From: Sclerotiophoma versabilis
Lineage: Eukaryota; Ascomycota; Dothideomycetes; Pleosporales; Didymellaceae
DNA length: 64,000 nt
Assembly: GCA_012274445.1 (NCBI GenBank)
Contig: JAAROD010000033.1
Location: 1,860,001-1,924,000, forward strand
Direction of reading: 5' to 3'
Of the stretch, positions 49,171 through 59,045 are shown in pieces; positions within the stretch are counted from its first letter, which is position 1, and every line of letters begins with the position of its first letter. A model generated the notes under the pieces. The model did not search any database, was not told the origin of the DNA, and saw only the letters and a program-made list of their open reading frames with translations. The position numbers and the translations under genes were made by a program.

Positions 49171-49370
49171 GTTACGAGCTAGATAATTACTATTCTAGTG
49201 ATCTATTGTGCGGAATACTATTGTAATAAAGATTAGATAAAACGTGGCTATAAACTGTGGAACAGTTGACGGTCACGTGAGCTAGCCAATGAGAGCTCGT
49301 AGCTTAGCGGAGTAGTAAACCACACACTCGTACCACATGGCCGAGCCTGCGAAAACAGTTAATTGTAACG
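49171..49370. repeat. Possible 200-bp LTR/MITE-like insertion
   Basis: GTTACGAGC at the left and TTGTAACG at the right form short inverted ends (GTTAC/GTAAC). ATATT occurs immediately outside both (49166-49170, 49371-49375). No second copy was seen in the window, so this remains tentative. It sits downstream of the RNase-like gene. Confidence 0.4.
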
Positions 49371-49451
49371 ATATTCTATAGGTAGAGACAGTGGGTGTAA
49401 AGATAGATACCAGGGCTTGTTGTTAGATCACAAATGAACTTGTCTCAAGTA

Positions 49452-50124
49452 TCAGTGACAAGCGCGGAAACTTGGATCGCTGGGTCCGCTTCCTCCCAAA
49501 TGCGTGATAGATGTACAATAAGTGTATTGTTTTGTCTGTCCCTGACCCACGTTCTGTGCGACAGCAATTACGCGGTGCGGTCCTTGACCACCCTGGGCGC
49601 TGCCGGTCCAAGAAGGGTTGGCGAGGGGATATTCGTAGAACTTGAAGCCTGCACGTCCGGTTGCGCAGCCAGGAATTTGGTTCAGAGCACTGACAACGTC
49701 CGGATCAGATGGAATACCCTGGTTGTTGCCATATTGTTGAGGGTAAGCTCGGGTACCTGCTTTAGCTGTGGAAAAGGAAACATTAGTATAAGTTTGAAGG
49801 CCTGCGGACTAGATTTTCCTAAATAATTTACCTCTCTGGGTGACTGGCTTATTGGCGTTCTGCACAAGAAGAGTGAACGCTGCCGTAACCTCTCCGATAT
49901 TGAACGCAACACCTAGTTATTTGTTAGATATTTTCTATGTATTACGCTCTCATGCGTAGGTTGAGCAGGGAATTAAAATTTTAGTTAAACTTACCTCCGC
50001 AGTTAACTGAAGAAACTGGAGCTCTCTTGGTAAATCCAGTGGAGCTGTCCGGCTGACTTTCAGTAGGTGCCGCACTAATCAAAGTGACAGAAGCTAGAAT
50101 CTGGAAAAGGAGGGATGGCTGCAT
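49452..50124 (-). CDS. Secreted RNase N1/T1/U2-like protein, 3 exons, 174 aa
   Basis: Exons on the minus strand are 50124-49995, 49912-49832 and 49765-49452. Introns of 82 and 66 nt (GTAAGT..CTAG; GTAAAT..ACAG) have good branch sites (CTAAC, ACTAAT). Residues 1-19 are a signal peptide; TKR at 32-34 looks like a Kex2 site, giving a mature start at APVSSVNCGG. The fold signature of guanyl/purine-specific fungal RNases is clear: VNCGG, YPQQY (78-82), FYEYPL (Glu115), PHRVIA (Arg135), SITHLGGSG (His159), and four Cys (42, 104, 154, 173). Active enzymes have His at the third position of YPHxY; here it is Gln80. Glu, Arg and the second His remain. So it is either a weakened enzyme or an RNase-fold effector. 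Family certain; activity unknown. Confidence 0.88.
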
Positions 50125-50459
50125 GTTGAGAAACTTAAGCTTATTGAAGATGAATGAAGATGTATAGAAGAAGAGTGGACTCTAGAGAGTAACTAGAAGA
50201 TGCGCAGTAAAGATACTGTAATTGCAAGCTAATAAGGTGCTTATGGACTGGCAAACGCTGTCCTTTTGTAGTTCTTCTTTATGCAGTTAATAAGCACAGC
50301 TCCAGGGAAGGCACTTAATGACTAACTTGGCGTGCTTTTGCCAATCTCAATTGCATCAACTATTAGATCATAGGTATTGGCCGATTCCAGTCTTGTCTTT
50401 AGTCTCGGTCATTCCAGTGCGATTCACCTAAACCATCACTTGGCCTTGGACCTATAAAT

Positions 50460-50775
50460 CCAATTCGGACCTTTACAACTTTCTCTCCATCCTGGATGAG
50501 GTAGTGGCTTTGCAGTTGTACGGATTGGTTGTAGCCAACAATTTCGGACGTGTGCGGATGTTTCATACATTTGACTATAGACTAATGAAACCAATTCGGA
50601 CCTTTACATCTTTCTCTCCATCCTGGATGGGGTAGTGGCTTTGCAGTTGTACGGATTAGTTGTAGCCAATAATCGCGGATGTATGCGGATGTTTCCTACA
50701 TTTGGCTATAGACTAATAGATTTAATTCGGACCTTTGTATCTTTATCTCTATTCTAGATAGAGTAGTGGCTGCCT
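50460..50775 (+). repeat. 131-bp tandem repeat, about 2.4 copies
   Basis: Units start at 50460, 50591 and 50722 (CCAATTCGGACCTTT; TTAATTCGG in the third), a period of 131 bp. The third unit has RIP-like C-to-T changes and breaks off at about 50775 where an inverted-repeat element starts. Related sequence (GCGCAGTTGCACG..GTGCGGATGTTG) resumes at about 51300. The array lies between the RNase-like and DUF3632 genes. Confidence 0.88.
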
Positions 50776-50781
50776 AGCCTC

Positions 50782-51293
50782 CTGCCTACGGACACCCTAC
50801 AAGTGACCCTGCGCGCATGCTATACCCACATCGCGCGGCACTACTGCAATAGCTTAAATATAGGTAATTTAGTCTGTATATTATCTGCCGTTATTACAAG
50901 CTGCTGCTCTAATATAACTGCTGTTAGTTGTAAGGTCTCCAATTACTGTTACTACACAGTAAACAATAACCTACTTACACAGTATAACAACAGCAGCTCT
51001 AGGTTTCTAACTATACTGATTAGGCTGTATGCTGTTTACTTATTCTATACTATCGCTACACTAGATTATTGTGCGCACAGTTAACCTATTACACCTGCTA
51101 AACAGCAGCCCTAGGTAACACTATCACTAGCCTTAACTAAGCTACAGCAAGGAACCTAAGCAATAAAATACGTTACAGGTATCTGAGTGCAAACAGTCTG
51201 CACACTGAATCACCGGTGCGCAAGCTAGAGCAGTAGTGTTGCGCGATGTGGGTATAGGATGTGCGTAGGGTCGCTTGTAAGGTGTCCGCAGCC
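50782..51293. mobile_element. Inverted-repeat (MITE-like) element in the minisatellite
   Basis: Arms 50782-50855 and 51222-51293 are about 72 bp and roughly 85% inverted-identical (shared CTATACCCACATCGCGC). The ~365-bp centre is partly RIP-like and non-coding. The 131-bp repeat is interrupted at its left edge and resumes at its right edge. The exact ends and target duplication are not resolved. Short frames within it are artefacts of the arms. Confidence 0.72.
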
Positions 51294-51519
51294 CAGAAGC
51301 TGCGCAGTTGCACGTGTTTGTTGCGGATGGTAATTTCGGATTTGTGCGGATGTTGTGTGCAAAGCAGTTTTCCGCACAACCTGCTTTTTGGTACATGTGT
51401 CTGGTACGAAACTCCCGATCTAGCTGATGCAGGTGTACCGTGTAGTCTCCCGAGAGATCAGACAACCCCGATTGCAACTCTAATGTGTACAACCAACAAT
51501 GGCACGTGAAAACATTATC

Positions 51520-52438
51520 TTAGTTACAGGAAGATTCAATCCGCTCCATCTCAGCCGTTGCTCTCTTCGCGTCTTCCCTTATGCTTTCCCTGAGAGCTAG
51601 GTCGCTTGTGACCTTGCACAATCTTTCTTTCCAGAAAGACCATCGTCCTAAACTAAACCCACTACCATTCCATAGCAACCAGTTGCCACTGCTGGTGCGA
51701 TCACTACGCTTGTAGTTATCTCTGCACAATTTAAAGATTATCTCGCCAGCACGCAGTATCCATATTGTAGCAGGAGCAACATACATAGCCGCACGAACTT
51801 CAGGGCTTGGTGATTCGTAGGGTCCCTCCAAGGCCTCTTTTAGGCAGATCTCAGCGTAGAATGACATATCTATCATATCTGGGAAACGGCTGACCATTGT
51901 AGCTGCAAATATGGTAGCGTTCAAGAACGGCGTGGCCTGAGCAAGCCATTCGTCGTCCTGTAGATCTTCATCGGCCTCAACAACTATTCTTGTGGTTAAT
52001 GCCAGCTACTGAGGACAATGTTTGGATCTGATTGTTGAACTTACAAATTCCACACTCCCTGAAAGTTAGAGCCCATAGAGGTAAATCGGTCCAATATTGA
52101 CCAGCCCATTCGTGCTTTATGGCATTGCCCTGCTGATCTACGACAGCAGGAAGCTCCTTGATCGAGACGAGTAGCTCTACCAGATGTTCGTTGAGCTTGT
52201 TATTGCCACCAAAGCTTCGCAATGCATCGCACAGGATGTTCCATAACACTGTGATACGTTGGTCCTCTGACTTGTTCCGTATAATGGGCTCGTAAATGTT
52301 GGCGATGTTACGAGCAGCATCCTTCGGAGCCACTTCGCCATGCAGGACACTCTGGAATATGTCGAGGGTGATCTGAGCCTCTGGATCTTGGTAGAACTGT
52401 GATTCGCGCTCTTTGCTAGCCCAAAGCCTAACAGCCAT
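51520..52438 (-). CDS. DUF3632 family protein, 2 exons, 285 aa
   Basis: Exon 1 is 52438-52045 and exon 2 is 51983-51520; the 61-nt intron (GTAAGT..AATAG, with TTAAC branch) restores the frame. The start at 52438 is the first ATG in frame; the frame extends to TTG 52456 without another ATG. Conserved-looking blocks: ITLDIFQSVLHG, NIANIYEPI, LWNILCDALRSFGG, the LPAVVDQQGNAIKHEW segment, YWTDLPLWALTFRECGI, then FLNATIFAATMV and FYAEICLKEALEGP. This layout (helical N-half, YW-DLP...R motif, then A-L/F..WALREALE-like helix) fits fungal DUF3632 proteins, whose function is not known. Length is normal. There is no signal peptide. No stop or RIP damage, so it is probably functional. Confidence 0.8.
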
Positions 52439-53182
52439 GACTGTAGAGTGATACAAAGTAATGTAAGTTGACTATAAAGAGCAGGCAGAGTGTAGGTTTT
52501 GAGATCTGATGTATTGTTGCACAATCTTAAAACAGAAGTGTACGAAAGAGCTGAAGTATAATTGAGTTTTGCAATACAATGTTAACCTTAAATGCTTAGT
52601 TGAGATATTGCGAGGCAGGATCGGCCTTGGCAGTTCAGCCGCACAGATTTGTAGCCACGGATGACCAATCTTGCGGCTTTACCTCGGTAGTATTTGGCCT
52701 TACTGGTTTCTTGCTGGTAATTATCATGCATGATTCGCATTTAAGTAGCGAAGCAGCTCTTACTTATATTTACTTATTTAAGTAGATGTTAAAGTCATTC
52801 TGCTTTGCCATGTATCGGCCAGCCCTTGGCAGACCCCAGGGCTGGGCAGGAGGCTCACAGACCACTTGTATATAACCCAACAGATCCCTAGAGCTTGGAT
52901 CCTTAAGAAATCGTCTCTATGTCACCGTAACACACATCCTTTCGTCGCATATCGGATTGCCTGTCTACAGTGCCTTCATAGTAGAGATCCGCATAGGGCT
53001 TACTTGCGCAGTTTCAGCGGCTCCAGGCTCATAACTAGACTGGTGAATGGGTACCTAGCTGGGTTCCCCTCTCTTTCCGCAATAACGCTGCGAATACGGA
53101 GGAGCATTTCAAAAGTAATCCCCCCCCCCCCTGGTCAACGCACAGAGCAAGTACAGGGGTAACTCGGCCCGAATTCTCTGTA
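52439..53182. other. Intergenic with hairpin and C12 run
   Basis: No supported gene. 52819-52845 contains the inverted repeat CCAGCCCT/AGGGCTGG. 53120-53131 is a run of 12 C on the given strand. Frames over it have no ATG start and no motif. Confidence 0.5.
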
Positions 53183-53391
53183 TACCGTGTCCGTGCGCCC
53201 AATGCGCGGATTCAGACAATGCGCGCATCAACAAAAACACGTCAAACTTTACACCCCTATTGCTCAACGCCACCATGTCGCTCAGTCTAGCCCTTACAGA
53301 GATAATTTAATTAAGCATTTCTAAAAAGATTCCGTATACTCAAATTGCTAGGAAATATAGAGTTATGTGCTTAACTTTAACGCGTTGGCAC
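53183..53391 (+). pseudogene. 5' end of a pogo-like transposon with transposase HTH
   Basis: TACCGTGTCCGTGCGC at 53183 matches the inverted ends at 46005-46048 and is preceded by TA. The ATG at 53275 sits in GCCACCATG, a near-ideal fungal/Kozak context. It encodes MSLSLALTEI, then a TAA where CAA is expected, then LSISKKIPYTQIARKYRV and LTRWH. This is the N-terminal psq-type helix-turn-helix of fungal pogo transposases (pattern ALxEI...I.YxxxAxKY.V...TLxRRHxG). It is cut at 53391 by the TA-inserted repeat that follows. The fragment is dead, but its regulatory and terminal sequence is unmutated. Confidence 0.72.
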
Positions 53392-53393
53392 TA

Positions 53394-53736
53394 GGCTGGC
53401 AAATAGGTAGGGGTTGGATAGGGGTTGGGCAACTTGGGTAGGTCACATAACCTACCCCTACCCAACCCTAACCCCTACCCACGCTAGTAGCTGCCAAGCG
53501 GGTATAGGTTAGGTTAGAGTAGCACTAGCGTAGGTAGGGGTTAGGTAGGGGTAGTACTAGCGTAGGTAGGGGTTAGATAAGCTTAGTTAGTATATCTTAA
53601 TTTTAGAATTATTACACAGCTAAGAAGGCCTACTTAGAATAACTAGAATCTAGCTAGTTAAAAACAGAGTAAAGGTATATATGTACATATACTCTAAATT
53701 TAGTATTATAGATAGTTATTATAGTACTTTATTATA
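53394..53736. mobile_element. Internally deleted Fot1-family derivative (MITE-like)
   Basis: Starts GGCTGGCAAATAGGTAGGGG after a TA at 53392-53393, the less mutated form of the Fot1 element end at 27198/29620. Its array (two units of GTAGYACTAGCGTAGGTAGG + GGTTAGG) and the GGGTAGGT..ACCTACCC hairpin (53440-53466) match the subterminal arrays. 53580-53735 joins sequence found near the right and left ends of the full element, as expected from internal deletion. A second copy begins at 53737. Confidence 0.68.
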
Positions 53737-53935
53737 GGCTAGTAAATAGGTAGAGGTTAGGTAGGAGTTAGGTAGGTTATATAACCTATCTCTACCTAAC
53801 TCTAACCTCTACCTATGCTAGTAGCTGCTAAGCAGGTATAGATTAGGTTAGAGTAGTACTAGCATAGGTAGAGGTTAGGTAGAGGTAGCACTAGCGTAGG
53901 TAGGGGTTAGGTAAGCTTAGTTATTATATCTTAAT
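53737..53935. mobile_element. Second Fot1-family end copy, adjacent
   Basis: GGCTAGTAAATAGGTAGAGG after TA at 53735-53736, collinear with 53394 onward for about 190 bp but more RIP-mutated. It probably inserted into, or abuts, the first copy. Its right end is not resolved. Confidence 0.6.
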
Positions 53936-54619
53936 TTAAAAAAACATACTTAAGATAAACTCTAATTATTATAGAAAGTTATTATAGTATTAATATTAAT
54001 TAGGTATATCTAAATAGTTTATTTGCTAGTATTATGCCTAGGTATCTCTTAACTGCTTATCTACACACTCTATATAATAAATCTCTTATAGTAGTATAGA
54101 GCTAAGAATAAGTCCTTCTACTAAATAGTAACTCTCTTAGCGTAGATTGTATTAATATTACAGTCTAAAACTATTAGTATATATTTATAACTTTAGGTTA
54201 ATTCTATACCTTCTATATATCTAATAATAAAAGCCTTAACTATATCCTATAGAGCCTCTAAAGTAGTAGCCTAGATATAATTAATATAGCTAGGAATAGA
54301 ATAGTAGAGCCTATTTAGAAGAGAGTTCTAAACTTAAGTAAGAAGCTTATAAACTAGATAAGTAAATAGTAGCTTATAGATAAGAAGCTTAAAACTATAC
54401 TAGTATTATTAGATCTCTCATAGAGTAATAACTAAGTAGTATTAGTATTTATATATAATAAATATATATAATAACTTACTACTAGCCTTATAGTAGTACT
54501 TTAGCTTAGGTATAGTCTTACTATCTATAGACTTATAAGCAGCCTTAGTAGTAAGTAGCTTATATAGTAGTAGCTTTAGGTAAGTAGTCTACTTAGTATA
54601 GGCTATATAATAGTATAGG
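53936..54619. repeat. RIP-treated sequence, no gene
   Basis: AT-rich and CA/TG-poor. No family could be assigned. It ends with the ATAGG target duplication of Copia copy 2 at 54615-54619. Confidence 0.5.
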
Positions 54620-54888
54620 TATAATTAAGCTTAAAGGACTATACTTAGGTAATTAATAATATTTAATTAGTGCCTATCTAAGATTAGATAAAAGCTATCT
54701 ATTATATATATAGAAAATCTATATAGGTTATATAACTTATCTAAAGTAAGCTTCTGCTTACTATTAGAGTTACTTATTACTATTATACTAATATAATAAG
54801 CTTCTAGTTAGCTCTAGAGCGGCTTATAGCTAATTCTCTAGGCTAATTAATTTCTATACAACTAACTAAGCAGCTTAATTATATAATA
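54620..54888 (-). repeat. Copia copy 2 LTR, left (269 bp)
   Basis: TATAATTAAGC..TTATATAATA; matches the other 269-bp LTRs. Confidence 0.92.
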
Positions 54889-57800
54889 TACTCTTTAGTT
54901 ATTCTCTAATTTAATAAGAGAGTAGCTAAATTATAGTTAAGTAGCTTATTTAGTAGTTTTCTAGTAGTGTAGGTCTAAAATATAGGGTTAAACAGAAGTC
55001 TAAGCGCCTAAGTTACCTCTTAGTTAATCTTTTTAAATATTTCTAGTTCTTTAATTCTATCTTATATCCTTCTATACCTTAGTACTATAGTACTATAGCT
55101 AAAAGAGCTTCTTATAGTCTAGCAGGCAGCTTATTTATAGGTCTTTTACTCTATCTAAGCTGCTTAATTACGTATAGGTTACTTCTAGGCTTAGTTAGTA
55201 GTACCTTCTTTAGTAGCAGGGCTAAATAAGTATTTAAATAGTTAGTCTTAAGCTTATTTCTAGCGTAGTAAGAGTTATAGTAAATAATTTAGATAGCTAA
55301 CTAGGTAGTAGCTAGAGGCTAGTGTCTGTAGTAAAGGTTACGCACTATAGGCTTAACCTTTACTAGCTCTATTAGCTATATAAGTAGGTACTCTCTTCTA
55401 TTTTAATAATCTCTAAGTCTATATCTAAAATAGCTGTAAGTATACCTAAATTATATTTTAAGTAACTTATTAGTGCCTTATTTACTTATTTATTAGTCTT
55501 TTAGCCTAATTAGTCTGTTTAGAGGTTCTTTTTATATCTTATAGTAGTTAGGCAGCGTCTAAATAAGCTTCTCTTTATCTTTTCTATAGCTCTTTTTAAA
55601 CTTTTAGCTAACTTTTATATAGAAATAATTAAAAGCCTAGCATAAAGTACGCACTGCTACTGCTATTACTACTTATCTTACCTCTATCTATAATACTGCT
55701 ACTACTTATAAGCTGCTTACTTACCTAGCTAGCTTATCTTTAGCTAACTAAGCTTCTTCTGCTAGCCCTAGAGGCTCTGTTAGAGTCTTTAACTCTATCT
55801 CTACTACTATAACTACTACTAGCACTAGCACTAGTAGTAATAATAATAACAACTCTACTATTCCTATCCTCTACTAGAAGAGTACTCTCTGTGCTACTCT
55901 CTATAGAGGTTATATAGCTATGCTACTAATAAGCAGCACAGCTACTCTTTACTATAATTAGCTAGGCAGCTAATAGGCTAAGAGGTGTTTTTGCTATACT
56001 ACTAGGTACTTATACTATAAGCTATAGGTAATCTCTAAAAATAAGCTTATAAATATTAGTCTAATAGCTTATTTTTAGTTCTGCCTTACTTAAGCCTATT
56101 AGAGTTAAGCTGTATAATAAGCTTAGGCTTAATAGTAGAGTTACTACTAGCATAAGTAACTTATTTCTACTTATAATTTATCTTTAGTAGCTAATAAGCT
56201 TATAGTGCGTAACTAAGCTGTATATTACCTACTAGGTAATAAAGAGGCTTCTTAATAATAGTAAGATTAATGTATAGAGGCTCTAAATTTTCTAGTAAAG
56301 GTAGTTTAGAGGTTAAGCTTATTAGCTACTAGTAGTGCGCTCTAATAAGCTGCCTCTAGTAGTTTAGCAAGCTTAGCCTAGGTTTTCTCTAGAGAGAGAG
56401 GTATCCTCTCTAGTTAGTTAAGAAATTAATCTTTTATTTCTCTATTAATAAGCTTTTATTTATAGAACTATAACTTATATAACTTATTCTAACTTATAAT
56501 AAGCTTGTTATTACCTATTAAACTACTTATTTAGCTATAAAATATTACTATTAGTTACCTTATTTTCTTAGTTTAATCCTATTATCTAATTAGTATACTA
56601 CTCTCTATCTATATCTAGGTAGATGTTAAATAGGTTAAGATAGTTTAAAAAGCGCTTATAGGCCTGCCTAGGCAGCGCTTTTATAAGCCTATTAGCTAGT
56701 ATTTTATTAGTCTTTATATAGGTAATAGTAAAGGTACTCTTAGTATACTCTTATTTTAACTATATATTTTATATATCTATATAGCATAGCTAAGTAGTAA
56801 GTTACTTACTCTCTTTAACTACTAGCTAAATAGTCTACTAGTTATTATAAAAGATCTCCTATACTATGCCTAAGTTAAGTTATAGTTTATAAAGAAATTA
56901 TTTTAGAGCTATACTCTCCTTAGCTACATGCTCTAAAGCTAGTAATTCTGCCTTAGTAGTTAAAGTAGTTACTATAGCTTAGCAGGCTGCCTTCTATATA
57001 ATTAGACCTCTAAAGAGCTGTATAATATAGCTCTAAAAAGATTATTAGGTTAAACTATTATTAGTAAATAAGGTATTACTATATATAAGTAACTAGCTTC
57101 TAGAATAAGCTCTATACCTTATACCTAGGTGCTTAGTCCTATATAGGTAGCTAAGAACCTAAGCTACTACCTTAAAGTAAAGAGCTTCTAGGTTAGTTAG
57201 ATAATAAGATAGTTAAAATATAGTATAAGCTATATCTAGACAGATTATAATAGCTGTGTATAGAATAGACCTAACATACTCCTAATAGGCTTTTATCTTC
57301 TATTTTAAAGCTTCTCTCTTATGCCTAAGGAGCTTAGTTATTAAAAAGAAGGTACTTAGAAGCAACCCCTTATCTATAACCTTAAATTTAGAAGCAAGCT
57401 TCTTAATATAGAAGTTATACGCAAGTATAATAGTATAAGTTACTTAATTCTAGATAATTTAAACTCTAAGAAACTATTTAGCAGCTCTATAATCTTTAAT
57501 CTAATATTTACCTATAAGTAAGCTTATTAGCTGCTCTATAGTAGCTTAATTATTCTTATAATATACTAGAAGAATATTATCTATATAGAAAAGTAGAACT
57601 ATTCTCTACTTATTATTAAAGAAGAGGTAAGGCTCTTTCTTTAATAACTTTAAACTAAGCGCCTAGAGCATGCTAAACAGCTTCTTATACTATAAGACTA
57701 GTAAATTACATAGTCTATATAGAGCTTATAGTAAGTAAACTACCTAATTAGGTTTCCTAAACTTATTAAGCAGCTTATAAAGTACTTAAGGCTAGTCCTA

Positions 57801-58856
57801 GTAGCTTATATTAAAGAACGCGCCTACTATATTATACTAATATAGTTTAAGGTTAAACTATGCAGCTATTACTACTATAGTATAAAAAGATTACGCAGTA
57901 AGCATTATAGCATAGGTTAACTTAATTAAATCCTTAGCCTATAGGTCTCTGCGTATATAAATCCTAGCTTTATATTTTATAAAGTATTTATCTTAGTTAA
58001 ACTTATATATAAAGACCTATTTAAGTAGTAAAGGCCTGTCTAAGCTGCTTAGTTAGTTAATTTCTTCCTATATATACTTTTTAATAAGTATTAATATCTT
58101 TTTCTTACACGCCTAGTAAAATAGAGCGCCTAGTAGGTAGTGTGCAAGCTTCTTCTATTTATTAGGGAGCAGAGGGAGCTTATTACAGTGTATGCGCTGC
58201 TTAATTTAAGCAACTAATCTCTTAGCCTATAGGGCTAAGGCATTAATAACTGTATATATAGTAATTAGGTCTCTTCTAAGCTCCCTATACCTTTTTATAT
58301 ACTTAAATAGAGGTTTAAGCATCTATAAATACTCTACTAATTAAATTAAGCTAATTATAGTATATAGGCCTGCTCTATTAGCCCCTCTATTATCTTTTCT
58401 AAGCTTATTACGCTATTAGTTGCAGAGCTAACAGCTTAACCTAATAGCTGTGCCTATGCCCCTGCACCTTTCTACGCTTCTTATACTTAGTTAACCTACT
58501 TCTATTACTCTCTAAGATAGTATAAGAATAATTAGAGAGCTAGGTCTAATAGGTAGATTATTGCAATTCTTAATACCTACTAGCAAGCTCTCTTCTTTAA
58601 TAGTAGAGTGTACTTTCTATAAGTTACTAGACAGAGTCTCTATATAAGAAGCTTTTAGATTATTACTAAGCTACTTATTATTAGGCTTAGGTATAAGATT
58701 AGGTAAGAGTAGACCTATATCTTATTACTCTGCGCGAATCTCTATTAGTTTACTAGCTAAGCTAACTAATTATATAGTCTTATCTTTAGGAGCTTAATTA
58801 GTACTAGACTAGCCTTCTAGTAACTAACTTCCCTCTAGAGGTTTACCTCTAAGCTG

Positions 58857-59045
58857 TTACTTAGCAGGCAAGTTAAGTAATAGATCTTCTCTCTCTGTAA
58901 TAGGGAGCTTAATTATATCTTCTATATATATAATTTTACTAGTTTTATAGAGTATCTTAATTACAGCAGTTACTTCTAATACTAGGATAGTATCTAACTT
59001 ATCTCTGCTATAAAAGAGCTCCTTATTAAAGGTTACATTACGCAT
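58857..59045 (-). pseudogene. Surviving 62-codon piece of Copia pol, copy 2
   Basis: Same segment as 16362-16550 with very few amino-acid differences (EVTAVIKIL versus EVTTIIKIL); not an independent gene. Confidence 0.8.

Noticed and set aside
49434..49826. 130-codon + strand frame
   Set aside because: Antisense of the RNase-like gene's third exon and second intron.
50803..51509. Frames on both strands with YTHIA..HYC motifs
   Set aside because: They arise from the two arms of the inverted-repeat element, not from genes.
52866..53162. 98-codon + strand frame through the C12 run
   Set aside because: No ATG start (TTG) and no motif; the poly-C makes the Pro run trivial.
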